Of a stretch of 46,831 bases of DNA, positions 33,111 through 42,315 are shown one piece after another. Position numbers and translations under genes: made by a program. A model generated the notes under the pieces. The model did not search any database. It saw only the letters and a program-made list of their open reading frames with translations, and was not told the origin of the DNA. The DNA lies in assembly GCA_902826155.1 (NCBI GenBank), contig CADEDU010000056.1, positions 1 to 46,831 of the forward strand, written 5' to 3'. The first letter of the stretch is position 1. Every line of letters starts with the position of its first letter. This DNA comes from an uncultured beta proteobacterium (GTDB taxonomy: Bacteria > Pseudomonadota > Gammaproteobacteria > Burkholderiales > SG8-39).

Positions 33111-33731
33111 ATGAAGATCCGACTCTTCGCAACGATCGCCGGGGTGACCGCAGTGGCTGGTTGCGCAACGATGGCGAGTGACGCCGAATACGCCAAGCGT
33201 GCCACCGAGATGATGAAAACCTCGTTCAAGGAGCGCGGCCAGGCCAAGCTCGATCGCCTGTCGCAGGACGACGCCCAGGCCCAGTGCAGCCGCGCGCCGG
33301 CTGATGGTCCGGTGCCCAAAGCCGTGGCCGAGCGCATCGAGAAAGCCAACCTTGCAACAGTGAAGTATCCGGCCGACGGCAAGCTCCTCGGCGACTGGCG
33401 CCAGGGCGAACGGATCGCGCAAAGCGGCGTGGGCAAGCAGTTCAACGACAACCCCAGCGCGCCCGCGGGCGGGAACTGCTATGCATGCCATCAGCTCTCG
33501 CCGCAGGAAGTCTCATTCGGCACGATCGGCCCGACGCTGCTCAACTTCGGCAAGCTGCGCGGCAACTCCGAGGCGATCCAGAAGTACACCTTCGGCAAGA
33601 TCTACAACGCGCAGGCCTACACCGCCTGCTCGAACATGCCGCGCTTCGGGCACAACCAGATCCTCAGCGAAGAGCAGATCAGACATCTGGTGGCGCTGCT
33701 GCTCGATCCGAACTCGCCGGTCAACAAGTAG
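33111..33731 (+). CDS. soxX: SoxX, haem c subunit of the SoxAX complex
   Basis: A 206-residue SoxX with the haem motif C123-x2-C126-H127 (NCYACHQ) and the probable Met ligand M176 in CSNMPRFGHN. The N-terminus MKIRLFATIAGVTAVAGCAT ends in a lipobox-like AVAGC, so the mature protein may be a lipoprotein anchored by C18; a plain signal peptide is the alternative. An insertion of about 80 residues precedes the haem domain, as in type-III-like SoxX proteins. AGGGG precedes the ATG, 12 bases after soxA. Confidence 0.92.
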   Translation: MKIRLFATIAGVTAVAGCATMASDAEYAKRATEMMKTSFKERGQAKLDRLSQDDAQAQCSRAPADGPVPKAVAERIEKANLATVKYPADGKLLGDWRQGERIAQSGVGKQFNDNPSAPAGGNCYACHQLSPQEVSFGTIGPTLLNFGKLRGNSEAIQKYTFGKIYNAQAYTACSNMPRFGHNQILSEEQIRHLVALLLDPNSPVNK

Positions 33732-33766
33732 CCCGTCCTCGCGAGTACCTTCCCGACGCGACCGGC

Positions 33767-35479
33767 ATGAACCGCCGCGAATTTCTCCATGTGCTGGCGA
33801 CGGCCACGGCCGGCGGCTTCGCGCTCGAACTACGCCACGCGCACGCCCAGGGCGCTGCACTCTACGACGTGCCGCGCTTTGGCAACGTGAGCCTGCTGCA
33901 CTTCACCGACTGTCACGCGCAGCTTCAGCCGATCTACTTCCGCGAGCCCAACGTCAATCTGGGGATTGCCGAGGCATCCGGCAAACCTCCACACCTGGTC
34001 GGCGAAGCGCTGCTCAAGCACTTCAACCTCAAGCCCGCGACGCCCGAAGCGCACGCGTTCACTTATCTCGATTTCGAAAGCGCCGCGAAGACCTACGGCA
34101 AGGTCGGCGGGTTCGCGCATCTGTCCACACTGGTGAAGCGGCTGCGTGCGAGCCGTCCCGGCGCGCTGTTGCTCGACGGTGGTGACACCTGGCAAGGCTC
34201 GGCCACGGCGCTGTGGTCCAACGGCCAGGACATGGTCGATGCCGGCAAGCTGCTCGGCGTCAATGTGATGACCGCGCACTGGGAGTTCACGCTCGGCGCC
34301 GATCGGGTCAAGCAGATCGTCGAGCGCGATTTCAAAGGCACCGTCGATTTCCTCGCGCAGAACATCAAGACCACCGACTTCGAAGACCCGGTATTCCCGG
34401 CGTACGTGATCAAGGAGATCAACGGCGTGCCGGTGGCCATCATCGGCCAGGCGTTCCCCTATTCGCCGATCGCCAATCCGCGCTACTTCGTACCGGAGTG
34501 GAGCTTCGGCATCCAGGACGAGAACCTGCAGAAGATCGTCGATCAGGCGCGCGGCAAAGGCGCGCACGCGGTGGTGCTGCTTTCGCACAACGGCATGGAC
34601 GTCGATCTCAAGCTCGCCGGCCGGGTGCGCGGTATCGATGCGATCCTCGGCGGTCATACGCACGACGGCGTGCCGGCGCCGTCGATCATCAAGAATGCGG
34701 GCGGCCAGACGCTGGTCACCAATGCCGGGTCGAACAGCAAATTCCTCGGCGTGCTCGATCTGGAGGTCAAGGACAAGCGCGTCGTCGACTTCCGCTACAA
34801 GCTGCTGCCGGTGTTCGCGAATCTGCTGCCCGCCGACGCGGAGATGGACGCGTTGATCAGGAAGATCCGCGCCCCGCACGAAGCCAAGCTCGCCGAGAAG
34901 CTCGCGGTCAGCGAAGGCCTGCTCTATCGGCGCGGCAACTTCAATGGCACGCTCGATCAGATGATCCTCGATGCGCTGCTGGAAGTACGCGGTGCAGATA
35001 TAGCGTTCTCACCCGGATTCCGGTGGGGCACCAGCATCCTGCCCGGCCAGGCCATCACCATGGAGCATGTGATGGACCAGACCGCGATCACCTATCCGTT
35101 CACCACGCTGAACGAGCTCACCGGTGAGCAGATCAAGGCGATCCTTGAAGACGTCGCCGACAACCTGTTCAACCCCGATCCGTACTATCAGCAGGGCGGC
35201 GACATGGTGCGAGTGGGCGGCATGCGCTACGCCTGCAACATCGGAGCGAAGATGGGCGGGCGCATCAGCGACATGCGCTTGGCGGGCAAACCGATCGAGG
35301 CCGACAAGAAGTACAAGGTGGCCGGTTGGGCGCCGGTGTCGGAAGAAGCGCGCAAGGCCGGCGGCGAACCGATCTGGGACGTGGTCGCGAAGTATCTGCG
35401 CGACAAGAAAACGATCAGGCCGCCGCGCCTCAATCTGCCGAAGCTCGAGGGCGCGGCGGGCAATCCCGGTATCGCCTGA
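33767..35479 (+). CDS. soxB: SoxB, thiosulfohydrolase
   Basis: A 570-residue SoxB with a twin-arginine signal (MNRREFLHVLATATAGG). Metal-binding motifs of the 5'-nucleotidase superfamily are all present: FTDCHAQLQP, DGGDTWQGS, AHWEFTLG, LLSHNGMD and GGHTHDG. It removes sulfate from the SoxY-bound thiosulfonate using a dinuclear Mn site. It starts 35 bases after soxX without an obvious ribosome site. It is the last gene of the sox run; soxCD are not in the window, so SoxY-bound sulfur must leave by another route. Its stop and that of the next gene on the other strand are 2 bases apart. Confidence 0.96.
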   Translation: MNRREFLHVLATATAGGFALELRHAHAQGAALYDVPRFGNVSLLHFTDCHAQLQPIYFREPNVNLGIAEASGKPPHLVGEALLKHFNLKPATPEAHAFTYLDFESAAKTYGKVGGFAHLSTLVKRLRASRPGALLLDGGDTWQGSATALWSNGQDMVDAGKLLGVNVMTAHWEFTLGADRVKQIVERDFKGTVDFLAQNIKTTDFEDPVFPAYVIKEINGVPVAIIGQAFPYSPIANPRYFVPEWSFGIQDENLQKIVDQARGKGAHAVVLLSHNGMDVDLKLAGRVRGIDAILGGHTHDGVPAPSIIKNAGGQTLVTNAGSNSKFLGVLDLEVKDKRVVDFRYKLLPVFANLLPADAEMDALIRKIRAPHEAKLAEKLAVSEGLLYRRGNFNGTLDQMILDALLEVRGADIAFSPGFRWGTSILPGQAITMEHVMDQTAITYPFTTLNELTGEQIKAILEDVADNLFNPDPYYQQGGDMVRVGGMRYACNIGAKMGGRISDMRLAGKPIEADKKYKVAGWAPVSEEARKAGGEPIWDVVAKYLRDKKTIRPPRLNLPKLEGAAGNPGIA

Positions 35480-35481
35480 GT

Positions 35482-36756
35482 TCAGCCCTTCGCGTAGCGC
35501 TTCTCGCGCACATCGGCGGTGATGCCATGCGCGATCATCCCCTCGGCGTAGCAGATGCGGCTCATGATCGGTGCCACGCGCCGGCTCGCTTCCTTGGTGA
35601 GGTACTGGTACGTCACCGTCTTGATGAACTTGCCCACCCATAGCCCGCCGGTGTAACGCGCCGCTTTGGCGGTAGGCAGCGTGTGATTGGTGCCCACGCC
35701 CTTGTCGCCGTACGCGACGGTGCTCTCCTCGCCGTTGAACAGGCTGCCGTAGTTGCGCAGGTGCTTGAGGTAGTAGTCGTTCTTGGCCGTCATCGTTTCC
35801 AGATGCTCCGGCGCGTACTCGTCGGCGGCTTCCACCGCTTCGGCATCGGAGTCGACCACCACGATCTCGCCGTGATCGCGCCACGCCGGCCCGGCAGTCT
35901 TCGCGGTTGCCAGCGTTTCGAGTTGACGCTCGACTTCCTTGAGCACCGCTTCGCCCAACTTGCGCGAGGTGGTCACCAGCCACGCCGGGCTGTCGGGTCC
36001 GTGCTCGGCCTGCCCGAGCAGATCGGTTGCAACCAGGGCGGGATCGGCGCTGTCGTCGGCGATGATGAGGATCTCGGTCGGCCCAGCGAGCAGATCGATG
36101 CCGACGCGCCCGAACAACTGGCGCTTGGCCTCGGCGACGAACGGATTGCCTGCGCCGGTGATCATGTCGACCGGCTTGATGCCCACGCAGCCGAACACCA
36201 TCGCCGCCATTGCCTGCGCGCCGCCCAGGTTGTAGATCTCATGCGCCCCCGATGCGTGCAATGCGTAGAGCGTGTGCGGATAGATGCCGTTGGCGTCGCG
36301 CGGCGGTGCGCACGCGGTGATGTGATCGACGCCAGCGACCTTCGCGGTCCCCACGCTCATGATCGCCGAGGCCACCAGCGGAAACTTGCCGCCGGGCACG
36401 TAGCAGCCCACGCGCGAGACCGGAATCATCTTCTGCCCGAGCATGATGCCCGGCTCGATCTCGGTCTCGAAGCTCTTGAGCGTATCGAGCTGGCGCCGCG
36501 CGAATTCCGAAACCTGCTTCAGCCCGTACTGGAAGTCGGCCTTGAACGTTTCGGGCAGTTCACGCTCGACCTTGCGGATCTGATCCATCGACACCTTGAA
36601 TTCGCCCGATTCCCACTTGTCGAACTCGCGCGCGTATTTGCGGATCGCAGCGTCGCGATTCTCCTCCACGTCGGCCAGCATGCGCCGCACGGTTTCCTCC
36701 AGCCTGGTGCGATCCTGCGGTGCGGGTGGCGGGGCTTTCTTGATGTAGTGGCGCAT
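35482..36756 (-). CDS. Histidinol dehydrogenase-family protein, HpsN-like
   Basis: A 424-residue NAD-dependent alcohol dehydrogenase of the HisD fold, with the start at 36756 behind GGAGA. The core motifs are VGCYVPGGKFPLVASAIM, GAGNPFVAEAKRQ, DLLAGPTEIL and QAEHGPDSPAW, where the Glu-His pair of the HisD active site is kept. The sequence is closer to the HpsN group, which oxidises sulfopropanediol to sulfolactate, than to a biosynthetic HisD (HisD reads AEHDP). No his genes are nearby. A sulfonate substrate would connect it with the sulfur island, but this is inference; other small diols are possible. Confidence 0.82.
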   Translation of the reverse strand: MRHYIKKAPPPAPQDRTRLEETVRRMLADVEENRDAAIRKYAREFDKWESGEFKVSMDQIRKVERELPETFKADFQYGLKQVSEFARRQLDTLKSFETEIEPGIMLGQKMIPVSRVGCYVPGGKFPLVASAIMSVGTAKVAGVDHITACAPPRDANGIYPHTLYALHASGAHEIYNLGGAQAMAAMVFGCVGIKPVDMITGAGNPFVAEAKRQLFGRVGIDLLAGPTEILIIADDSADPALVATDLLGQAEHGPDSPAWLVTTSRKLGEAVLKEVERQLETLATAKTAGPAWRDHGEIVVVDSDAEAVEAADEYAPEHLETMTAKNDYYLKHLRNYGSLFNGEESTVAYGDKGVGTNHTLPTAKAARYTGGLWVGKFIKTVTYQYLTKEASRRVAPIMSRICYAEGMIAHGITADVREKRYAKG

Positions 36757-36919
36757 GTCGAGTCTCCATGGAGGAATGGCGCTGGCCGGCATTGCGGGAG
36801 CCCCGCCGGTGAACGGTGCGGACAGCGAAGGCAGCCGCGCAGGCTAAACAGGCCGGGTACGCACTGTCAACGCATCGCGTTCTATCATCGGCACCGTCCC
36901 GCGGATCGAGACCTGAACG

Positions 36920-37900
36920 ATGAATTCGACTGCCCTGCGCGCATGCTGGCATCCGGTCGGCTACAGCGCCGAGATCGGTGATCAGCCGGTTGGCGTCATG
37001 CTGCTCGACACCCGAGTCGTGTTGTGGCGCGATGCGCAAGGCACGCTGCATGCGCATCACGATCGTTGCGTGCATCGCGGAACGCAATTGTCGATCGGGC
37101 GCATCGAGAACAACGCGATCGTGTGTCCGTACCATGGCTGGCAGTTCGGCGTCGACGGCCGCTGCATACGAATCCCGCAGCTCGACGATCCACAGCGCGT
37201 GCCGTCACGCGCGCAGATCGAGACGTTTCGCTGCATCGAGCGTTACGGACTGGCGTGGGTGGCGTTGCAAGCGCCGCGCTGGCCCTTGCCCGAGTTGCCT
37301 GAATTCGAAAGCGGTGCGTATCGTGTGGTGCGCACCGGACCGTTCGCGTGGGCAAGCCACGCCTCGCGCCAGCTCGAGAACTTCACCGACTTCGGCCACT
37401 TCGCGTTCGTGCATGAAGGCCTGCTGGGCAATCCGCGCCAGGCTGTGGTCGCACCGCACGAGGTGCAGATCGACGGGGCCGTGGTGCGCTATGCCTACCG
37501 CCGCCCCGACGAGCCCAACACCGAGCAGTTGCCCGTGTTCACCACCGATGCCCGCAAGGAGAGCGACCGCAATACGCGGTACGTGATCCACCTGCCGTTC
37601 ACCATCGTCGAGCACATCGACTGGGGCGGGCGCGACGGTATGGTTTACTTCTTCGTTTCGCAACCGGTCAGCGAGGATCGCTGCATCGGCTATTGCCTGG
37701 TCGCGCGCAACTACAACCTCGACCAGCCGGATACGGTCATGCAGGAATTCGAGAGCGTGATCTTCGGGCAGGATCAGCGCATCATCGAATCGCAGCAGCC
37801 CAGGGCGGTGCCGACCGACGGCGATGACGAGCTGCACATGGTGTTCGACAAGGTGGCGATGGCCTATCGCAAGGCGCTGCGCGACAACAGCTTGACCTGA
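36920..37900 (+). CDS. Rieske non-haem iron oxygenase, terminal component
   Basis: A 326-residue aromatic-ring-hydroxylating oxygenase. The Rieske centre is C50, H52 (CVHRG) and C69, H72 (CPYHGW). The mononuclear iron motif is D157-x2-H160-x4-H165 (TDFGHFAFVH), and the bridging Asp/Asn-Phe pattern NFTD is present. It belongs to the short single-component-type family (vanillate demethylase/PobA-like phthalate group). Its reductase partner is not in the window. It is transcribed alone, divergent from the HpsN-like gene. The substrate is unknown. Confidence 0.88.
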   Translation: MNSTALRACWHPVGYSAEIGDQPVGVMLLDTRVVLWRDAQGTLHAHHDRCVHRGTQLSIGRIENNAIVCPYHGWQFGVDGRCIRIPQLDDPQRVPSRAQIETFRCIERYGLAWVALQAPRWPLPELPEFESGAYRVVRTGPFAWASHASRQLENFTDFGHFAFVHEGLLGNPRQAVVAPHEVQIDGAVVRYAYRRPDEPNTEQLPVFTTDARKESDRNTRYVIHLPFTIVEHIDWGGRDGMVYFFVSQPVSEDRCIGYCLVARNYNLDQPDTVMQEFESVIFGQDQRIIESQQPRAVPTDGDDELHMVFDKVAMAYRKALRDNSLT

Positions 37901-37989
37901 TGCGCCTCGTGACCTGCATGGGTCCCCACGCGGTGCGCCGCTCGCGACAGTCGGCATCGCCCATGTAGGGTAACCGCTTCACAAATGCA

Positions 37990-38017
37990 ACGAGCGCCAG
38001 GTTGCCCTGGCGCTCGT
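37990..38017. terminator. Strong hairpin between convergent genes, likely bidirectional terminator
   Basis: A perfect 12-base inverted repeat (ACGAGCGCCAGG and its complement) separated by the loop TTGC. It lies in the 194-base gap between the ends of the Rieske oxygenase and His-rich genes. On the minus strand it is followed by a weakly T-rich TGCATTTGTG; on the plus strand the tail is poor. No gene is seen in the rest of this gap. Confidence 0.7.
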
Positions 38018-38094
38018 CTCACGGCGGGCGCAACGGTTCGACTGCGGGGCGGTTCAGCCAGCGGCTCGGTTCCCTGACCGACCGCCCGCTCGCA

Positions 38095-38391
38095 TCAGAA
38101 CCCGATGCGCCACACGATGTCCACACCCCCACGCGGGATCGGCGGCAGCGGCGGGTAGTACACCGGCACATGCACGCGCGGGGCGGGGGCCGGAACCGGC
38201 ACGTACACTACGTCGCGCGGGCGGCGATGCTCGTAACCGCGGCCTTGGTGATGATGGTGGTGATGCACGGAGCGGCTGCGATGGCTCCAATGATCGCAGT
38301 CGTCGTAGTGCCGCGATCCACCGGCTTGCGCCGCAAAAGGCAGGGCAGCCATCAGACCAGTGAAGGCGATCGTTGCGAGCTTCTTGTTCAT
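38095..38391 (-). CDS. Small secreted histidine-rich protein of unknown function
   Basis: A 98-residue protein with a Sec signal peptide (MNKKLATIAFTGLMAALPFA, cleavage at AQA). The mature part holds six consecutive histidines near residue 44 and further His/Arg, then a proline- and valine-rich tail (YVPVPAPAPRVHVPVYYPP). Such compositions suggest metal binding or attachment to the cell surface. ATG at 38391 has GGAG eight bases upstream. The gene stands alone, and no family is recognised. Confidence 0.75.
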   Translation of the reverse strand: MNKKLATIAFTGLMAALPFAAQAGGSRHYDDCDHWSHRSRSVHHHHHHQGRGYEHRRPRDVVYVPVPAPAPRVHVPVYYPPLPPIPRGGVDIVWRIGF

Positions 38392-38635
38392 GACCACTTC
38401 TCCATTCGGTTGGTTGCAGGCTTCGAAGGAAGCGCTTTGCCTGTGCTGCGCAGTGTGGGGCTGATCTGTAAGGGCCTTATTTCAGCGCCGGGCTGAGCTG
38501 TTTCGGGTTGTAACGTCAGCGCAGAACCGATTACAGACCGCTTCCACGCCCGCCTTGCCGACGCGCTTTCGAGCCCTATCTCACCGTTTTCGGCCCCATC
38601 CCACCATCCCACCCTTCACGCCACCCCCAAAAACC

Positions 38636-39631
38636 ATGCTCCCCACGAAGATGACGGCAATCGGCATCCGCGCCCCAGGCGGCCCGGAAGTGCTGCAGGC
38701 CCAGACCCGCGACGTACCCGCACCGTCCCCCAATCAGGTCCTGATCCGAGTCCGTGCGGCAGGCGTCAACCGGCACGACTGTGGCCAGCGCCAGCGCGGC
38801 TCGCCACCACCTGGCGCCACCGATATACCCGGACTGGAAGTCGCGGGCGAGGTCGTCAGGCTTGGCGAATCGGTCCAGGGACTATCGGTTGGCGCACCGG
38901 TCTGCGCGCTCGTCAACGGCGGCGGCTATGCGCAGTACTGCGTGGCGGAAGCGCCGCTCGTGCTGCCGATCCCCGCCGGATTCGATGCGCAGCGCGCGGC
39001 GTGCCTGCCCGAGGCGCTGTTCACACTGTGGTTCAACGTGTTCGAACTGGGAGCGTTGCGCGCCGGAGAGACGCTGCTGATTCACGGCGGGGCAAGTGGC
39101 GTGGGTACGATGACGATCCAGGTGGCGCGGGCGCGTGGGGCGCGCGTGCTCGTCACCGCGGGTACCGACGATAAATCTGCGGCCTGCGTTCGATTGGGCG
39201 CCGAGCACGCGATCAATTACAACACGCAGGATTTCGTCGCCGAGCTCGCGCGTCTCACCGAGGGCCGTGGCGCGGACGTGATCTTCGACATGGCAGGCGG
39301 GCTCTACGCCGAGCGCAATCTGCATGCGATCGCTGCAGACGGACGCATCGTGCACCTGACCACGCGCGGCGAACCGAACTTCCGCGCGCCGCTCGAGTTG
39401 ATCCTGCGCAAGCGGGCACGCATCACCGGTTCGTTCCTGCGTCCGCTGCCGCTCGAGCGAAAAACTGAGGTCGCGCGGACCCTGCGTCGTGACGTATGGC
39501 CGATGCTCGGTGCGCAAGTGAATCCGGTGATCGATTCGGTGTTCGCGCTCGACGATGCCGTCGCGGCGCACCAGCGCATGGAATCGAACGCACACGTCGG
39601 TAAGATCTTACTGACACCGGCGCATCGTTGA
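38636..39631 (+). CDS. Zinc-independent quinone oxidoreductase (MDR superfamily, QorA-like)
   Basis: A 331-residue NADPH:quinone oxidoreductase-type protein. It starts MLPTKMTAIGI and has the signature AAGVNRHDCGQRQR and the nucleotide-binding loop IHGGASGVGTMTIQVA (about residues 150-165), with no structural zinc cysteines. Two starts are possible, 38636 and 38651; neither has a strong ribosome site. It reduces quinones or enones with NADPH in the cytoplasm. It lies alone, downstream of a 244-base gap that separates it from the divergent His-rich gene, in which nothing else is recognised. Confidence 0.88.
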   Translation: MLPTKMTAIGIRAPGGPEVLQAQTRDVPAPSPNQVLIRVRAAGVNRHDCGQRQRGSPPPGATDIPGLEVAGEVVRLGESVQGLSVGAPVCALVNGGGYAQYCVAEAPLVLPIPAGFDAQRAACLPEALFTLWFNVFELGALRAGETLLIHGGASGVGTMTIQVARARGARVLVTAGTDDKSAACVRLGAEHAINYNTQDFVAELARLTEGRGADVIFDMAGGLYAERNLHAIAADGRIVHLTTRGEPNFRAPLELILRKRARITGSFLRPLPLERKTEVARTLRRDVWPMLGAQVNPVIDSVFALDDAVAAHQRMESNAHVGKILLTPAHR

Positions 39632-39677
39632 TGCGCACTTGCGGCAGGCGCGCGGGTCGAAGCGACGCCGAGCGCCG

Positions 39678-39845
39678 TCACTTGTCGCGACTGGCGGTGT
39701 GGACGATCACCGACACACACCTCGCGTTCGCGGATTCGTGACGCTCGGCGTGAAACCAGGAACCGGCCAGCCACTCCCGGTTGGCGCGCAGTAGTACCAG
39801 CGGCTGCCCTTTCGTCACGTCGAGTGTTCCGCCTGTCCCGCTCAT
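39678..39845 (-). CDS. Possible small protein in a 399-base gap
   Basis: A 55-codon frame on the minus strand starting MSGTGGTLDVTKGQPLVLL with codon use like its surroundings. It fills part of the only gap over 300 bases (39632-40030), between the quinone oxidoreductase and peptidase genes. No ribosome site or known family is evident, and it may be chance. The rest of the gap shows no other feature. Confidence 0.25.
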   Translation of the reverse strand: MSGTGGTLDVTKGQPLVLLRANREWLAGSWFHAERHESANARCVSVIVHTASRDK

Positions 39846-40030
39846 CCAGGCAGCGGTGCCGCTTTGGCATCTTCATTGAGTGGTCAGGGACATAAACCAG
39901 CCGTCCCTGAGAGAAAACTGCGGCGCAGCGAAGCGACAAAAGTCGCTTGCTTGCGTTTGGCGAGTCCAGTTGCATGGGCGCGCTATCACAGACCCACTTT
40001 TCGGGGCGGCCGCCCACTGCGGAGCCGGCT

Positions 40031-42307
40031 ATGCCTTCTCGGGTCAATTCATCGAGCATTGTTTGCGCGCCTCGCCGCGCCGGCGAACGTTTTGCGCGTC
40101 ACAAGCTCGCGCAGCGTGTTCGCGACGCATTCACGGTTGTCCGACGCGATCGATCGATCGTCCGCGGGAGCGCAACGCTGGCGTGCGCGGTGCTGCTCAG
40201 TCTGCAATCCGGCGGCGATGCGTTGGCTCAATCGCGCAGCGGCCTGCGGCTGTCGAGCGGCGTGCAGCAGGCCAACGCCTGGGGCACTACGGTGGGCGTG
40301 CTGGACACCGGCATGTACGCGAGCCACATCGTGTTTGCGGGACGCCTGGGCGGGACCGGCTATGAAGTGTTTGGCGGCACGACCGACTCCGCCGACATCG
40401 GCTGGCACGGCACAGCGGTCGCATCGGTGATCGCACAGACGCGCGACACCAGCGGCAATCTGTTCGATCCACGCGTGCTGCCGATCCGCGTGTTCAACGC
40501 CCCCACGACCGGCGCCGATGCGATCAACGCCGGCATCGCCTACAGCATCGGGCGTGCGCCGATCCTCAACATGTCGCTCGCCGCCACCGGCCCGATCGCC
40601 GAATCCGGGCTCCAGCAGGCCGTTGCCGCGGGGCAGTTGGTCGTCGTGGCCGCCGGCAATCGTGGCCTGGCGAATCCCGATTGGCCCGCTCGTTATGCGC
40701 GCGAAGCCTGGGCCAACGGTCAGCTCATCGCGGTGGGGGCGATCGACGGGGCGAACCAGATCGCGAGTTTCTCCAATCGTGCGGGCGACACGCGTGATTT
40801 CTTCCTGGTCGCTCCCGGGGTCGGCATCATCGTGGCCTCCAGCGGCACCAGCAATGGCTGGATCTCCGGCAGCGGCACCTCGTTCTCGGCGCCGGCGGTC
40901 TCGGCGGCGGCAGCGCTGGTGCAGGCGCGCTGGCCGTATCTCACCGCGACGCAGATCGCCAACATCCTGTTCACCACAGCCACCGATCTTGGCGCGCCTG
41001 GTGTCGACGACGTGTACGGACGCGGGAAGCTCGACACGGCGCGTGCGCTGCTGCCGATCGGCGCGACGGCCATCCCCCTGTCGTCGGGAACTTCGGTGCC
41101 CTTGAGCGCCGCCTCGCTCGCGCCCGGCTACATCGCCGTTGCTGGCCTGCAATCGGCGGCGCGAGCGGGCGCGCTGCAAAGCGTAGCGCTCGATGCGTTC
41201 GGGCGGGCATACGTGTACGACCTGGGTCTGGGCCTGGCGCCCTCGCGTGCCCTGACGCACGAACAGGTATTCGGTGCCGCGGATCGCACCGTGCGCTTCG
41301 CGGCGACGCGCAGCCCCGGCGGCACGCGCACGCTGATCGGTGCGGACAGTGCGATCCACGGTTTGCAGCTCGGCAGTCTGCACGCCTACGAGGCGCGCCA
41401 CCGCGCCACGGATGCGCTTGCAGGCATGGCGATCGTCCAACCGTTCGGCGCGCACGGCGAACTGGCGTTCGGCACGCTCGGCATGGCACCGTCGTACTTC
41501 GGCGCCAACGCCGATCAAGCAGGATCGACGCCGGTGCTCGGCATGCAGCACGCGATGCCGTTCCTCAACCTTGCCGCGGGTCATCACCATCTGGCGATGG
41601 GCTGGGATCTCGCCCAGGGCGTCAAACTCAAGTCGGGGCTGGTCTCGACGGCGAGCGCGAGCCTGCCAAACAATCTGCTCACCGGTACGACGCCGACCGC
41701 GCATGCCGCGGTGCTGGAAGTGTCGCACCAGACCGACGCGGGCACTATCGGCATTACCGCACAGCAGCTGCACGAGAGCCAGTCGCACTTCGGCATGCTG
41801 GGCGGCGAGGCATACAAACTGAGTGTGAGTCCGACGACGAACGCGTTCACCGTCTTCGGGCGCTACGCGCTGGCGCGGCACTGGACGGTCGCCGCGCAGT
41901 ACTCGATGGGGGTCACGTCGGCCCAGCACAACACTGCCGACAGCCTGATCCAGGGTTTCTCGGCGGTGCGCACCGACGCGTTTGCGATCGGCCTGGCGCG
42001 CGAGCAGCTGTGGCGCGATCGGGATCAGCTCAGCCTCACCGTGTCGCAACCGCTGCGCGCCACGGCCGGTTCGATGCAGCTCGATCTGCCCACCGCCGTC
42101 GATGCGAGCGGGCGTGTGCTGCGTAGCGCGACGAGCGTTGCGCTGGTGCCTGGTGGCCGCGAAGTGATGACCGAACTCGCCTACAGCGTTCCGCTCGACA
42201 AGCGCACGATGCTCGGCGTGTCGTACCTCAATCGGCGTCATGCGAATCATGACGCGAGTGCGCCGACGGAGCACGTCGTGGCAGCGCGGGTGAGGGTGGG
42301 CTTCTGA
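40031..42307 (+). CDS. Subtilisin-like (S8) autotransporter serine protease
   Basis: A 758-residue exported protease with start at 40031 (GGAG upstream). A long N-terminal region ends in a hydrophobic signal segment (ATLACAVLLSL, about 48-58). The S8 catalytic triad is D92 (GVLDTGM), H126 (GWHGTAV) and S284 (GTSFSAP), with oxyanion N210 (AAGN). The last 300 residues form an autotransporter-like beta-barrel with alternating strands, ending in VRVGF. This architecture is that of cell-surface S8 autotransporters. Only a few residues separate its stop from the next gene on the opposite strand. The frame is open upstream to 39947, but the extension lacks a ribosome site. Confidence 0.88.
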   Translation: MPSRVNSSSIVCAPRRAGERFARHKLAQRVRDAFTVVRRDRSIVRGSATLACAVLLSLQSGGDALAQSRSGLRLSSGVQQANAWGTTVGVLDTGMYASHIVFAGRLGGTGYEVFGGTTDSADIGWHGTAVASVIAQTRDTSGNLFDPRVLPIRVFNAPTTGADAINAGIAYSIGRAPILNMSLAATGPIAESGLQQAVAAGQLVVVAAGNRGLANPDWPARYAREAWANGQLIAVGAIDGANQIASFSNRAGDTRDFFLVAPGVGIIVASSGTSNGWISGSGTSFSAPAVSAAAALVQARWPYLTATQIANILFTTATDLGAPGVDDVYGRGKLDTARALLPIGATAIPLSSGTSVPLSAASLAPGYIAVAGLQSAARAGALQSVALDAFGRAYVYDLGLGLAPSRALTHEQVFGAADRTVRFAATRSPGGTRTLIGADSAIHGLQLGSLHAYEARHRATDALAGMAIVQPFGAHGELAFGTLGMAPSYFGANADQAGSTPVLGMQHAMPFLNLAAGHHHLAMGWDLAQGVKLKSGLVSTASASLPNNLLTGTTPTAHAAVLEVSHQTDAGTIGITAQQLHESQSHFGMLGGEAYKLSVSPTTNAFTVFGRYALARHWTVAAQYSMGVTSAQHNTADSLIQGFSAVRTDAFAIGLAREQLWRDRDQLSLTVSQPLRATAGSMQLDLPTAVDASGRVLRSATSVALVPGGREVMTELAYSVPLDKRTMLGVSYLNRRHANHDASAPTEHVVAARVRVGF

Positions 42308-42315
42308 TTTCGTCG

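Noticed and set aside
35482..36756. Biosynthetic histidinol dehydrogenase HisD
   Set aside because: Motifs differ from HisD (AEHGPDSP instead of AEHDP) and no other his gene is present.
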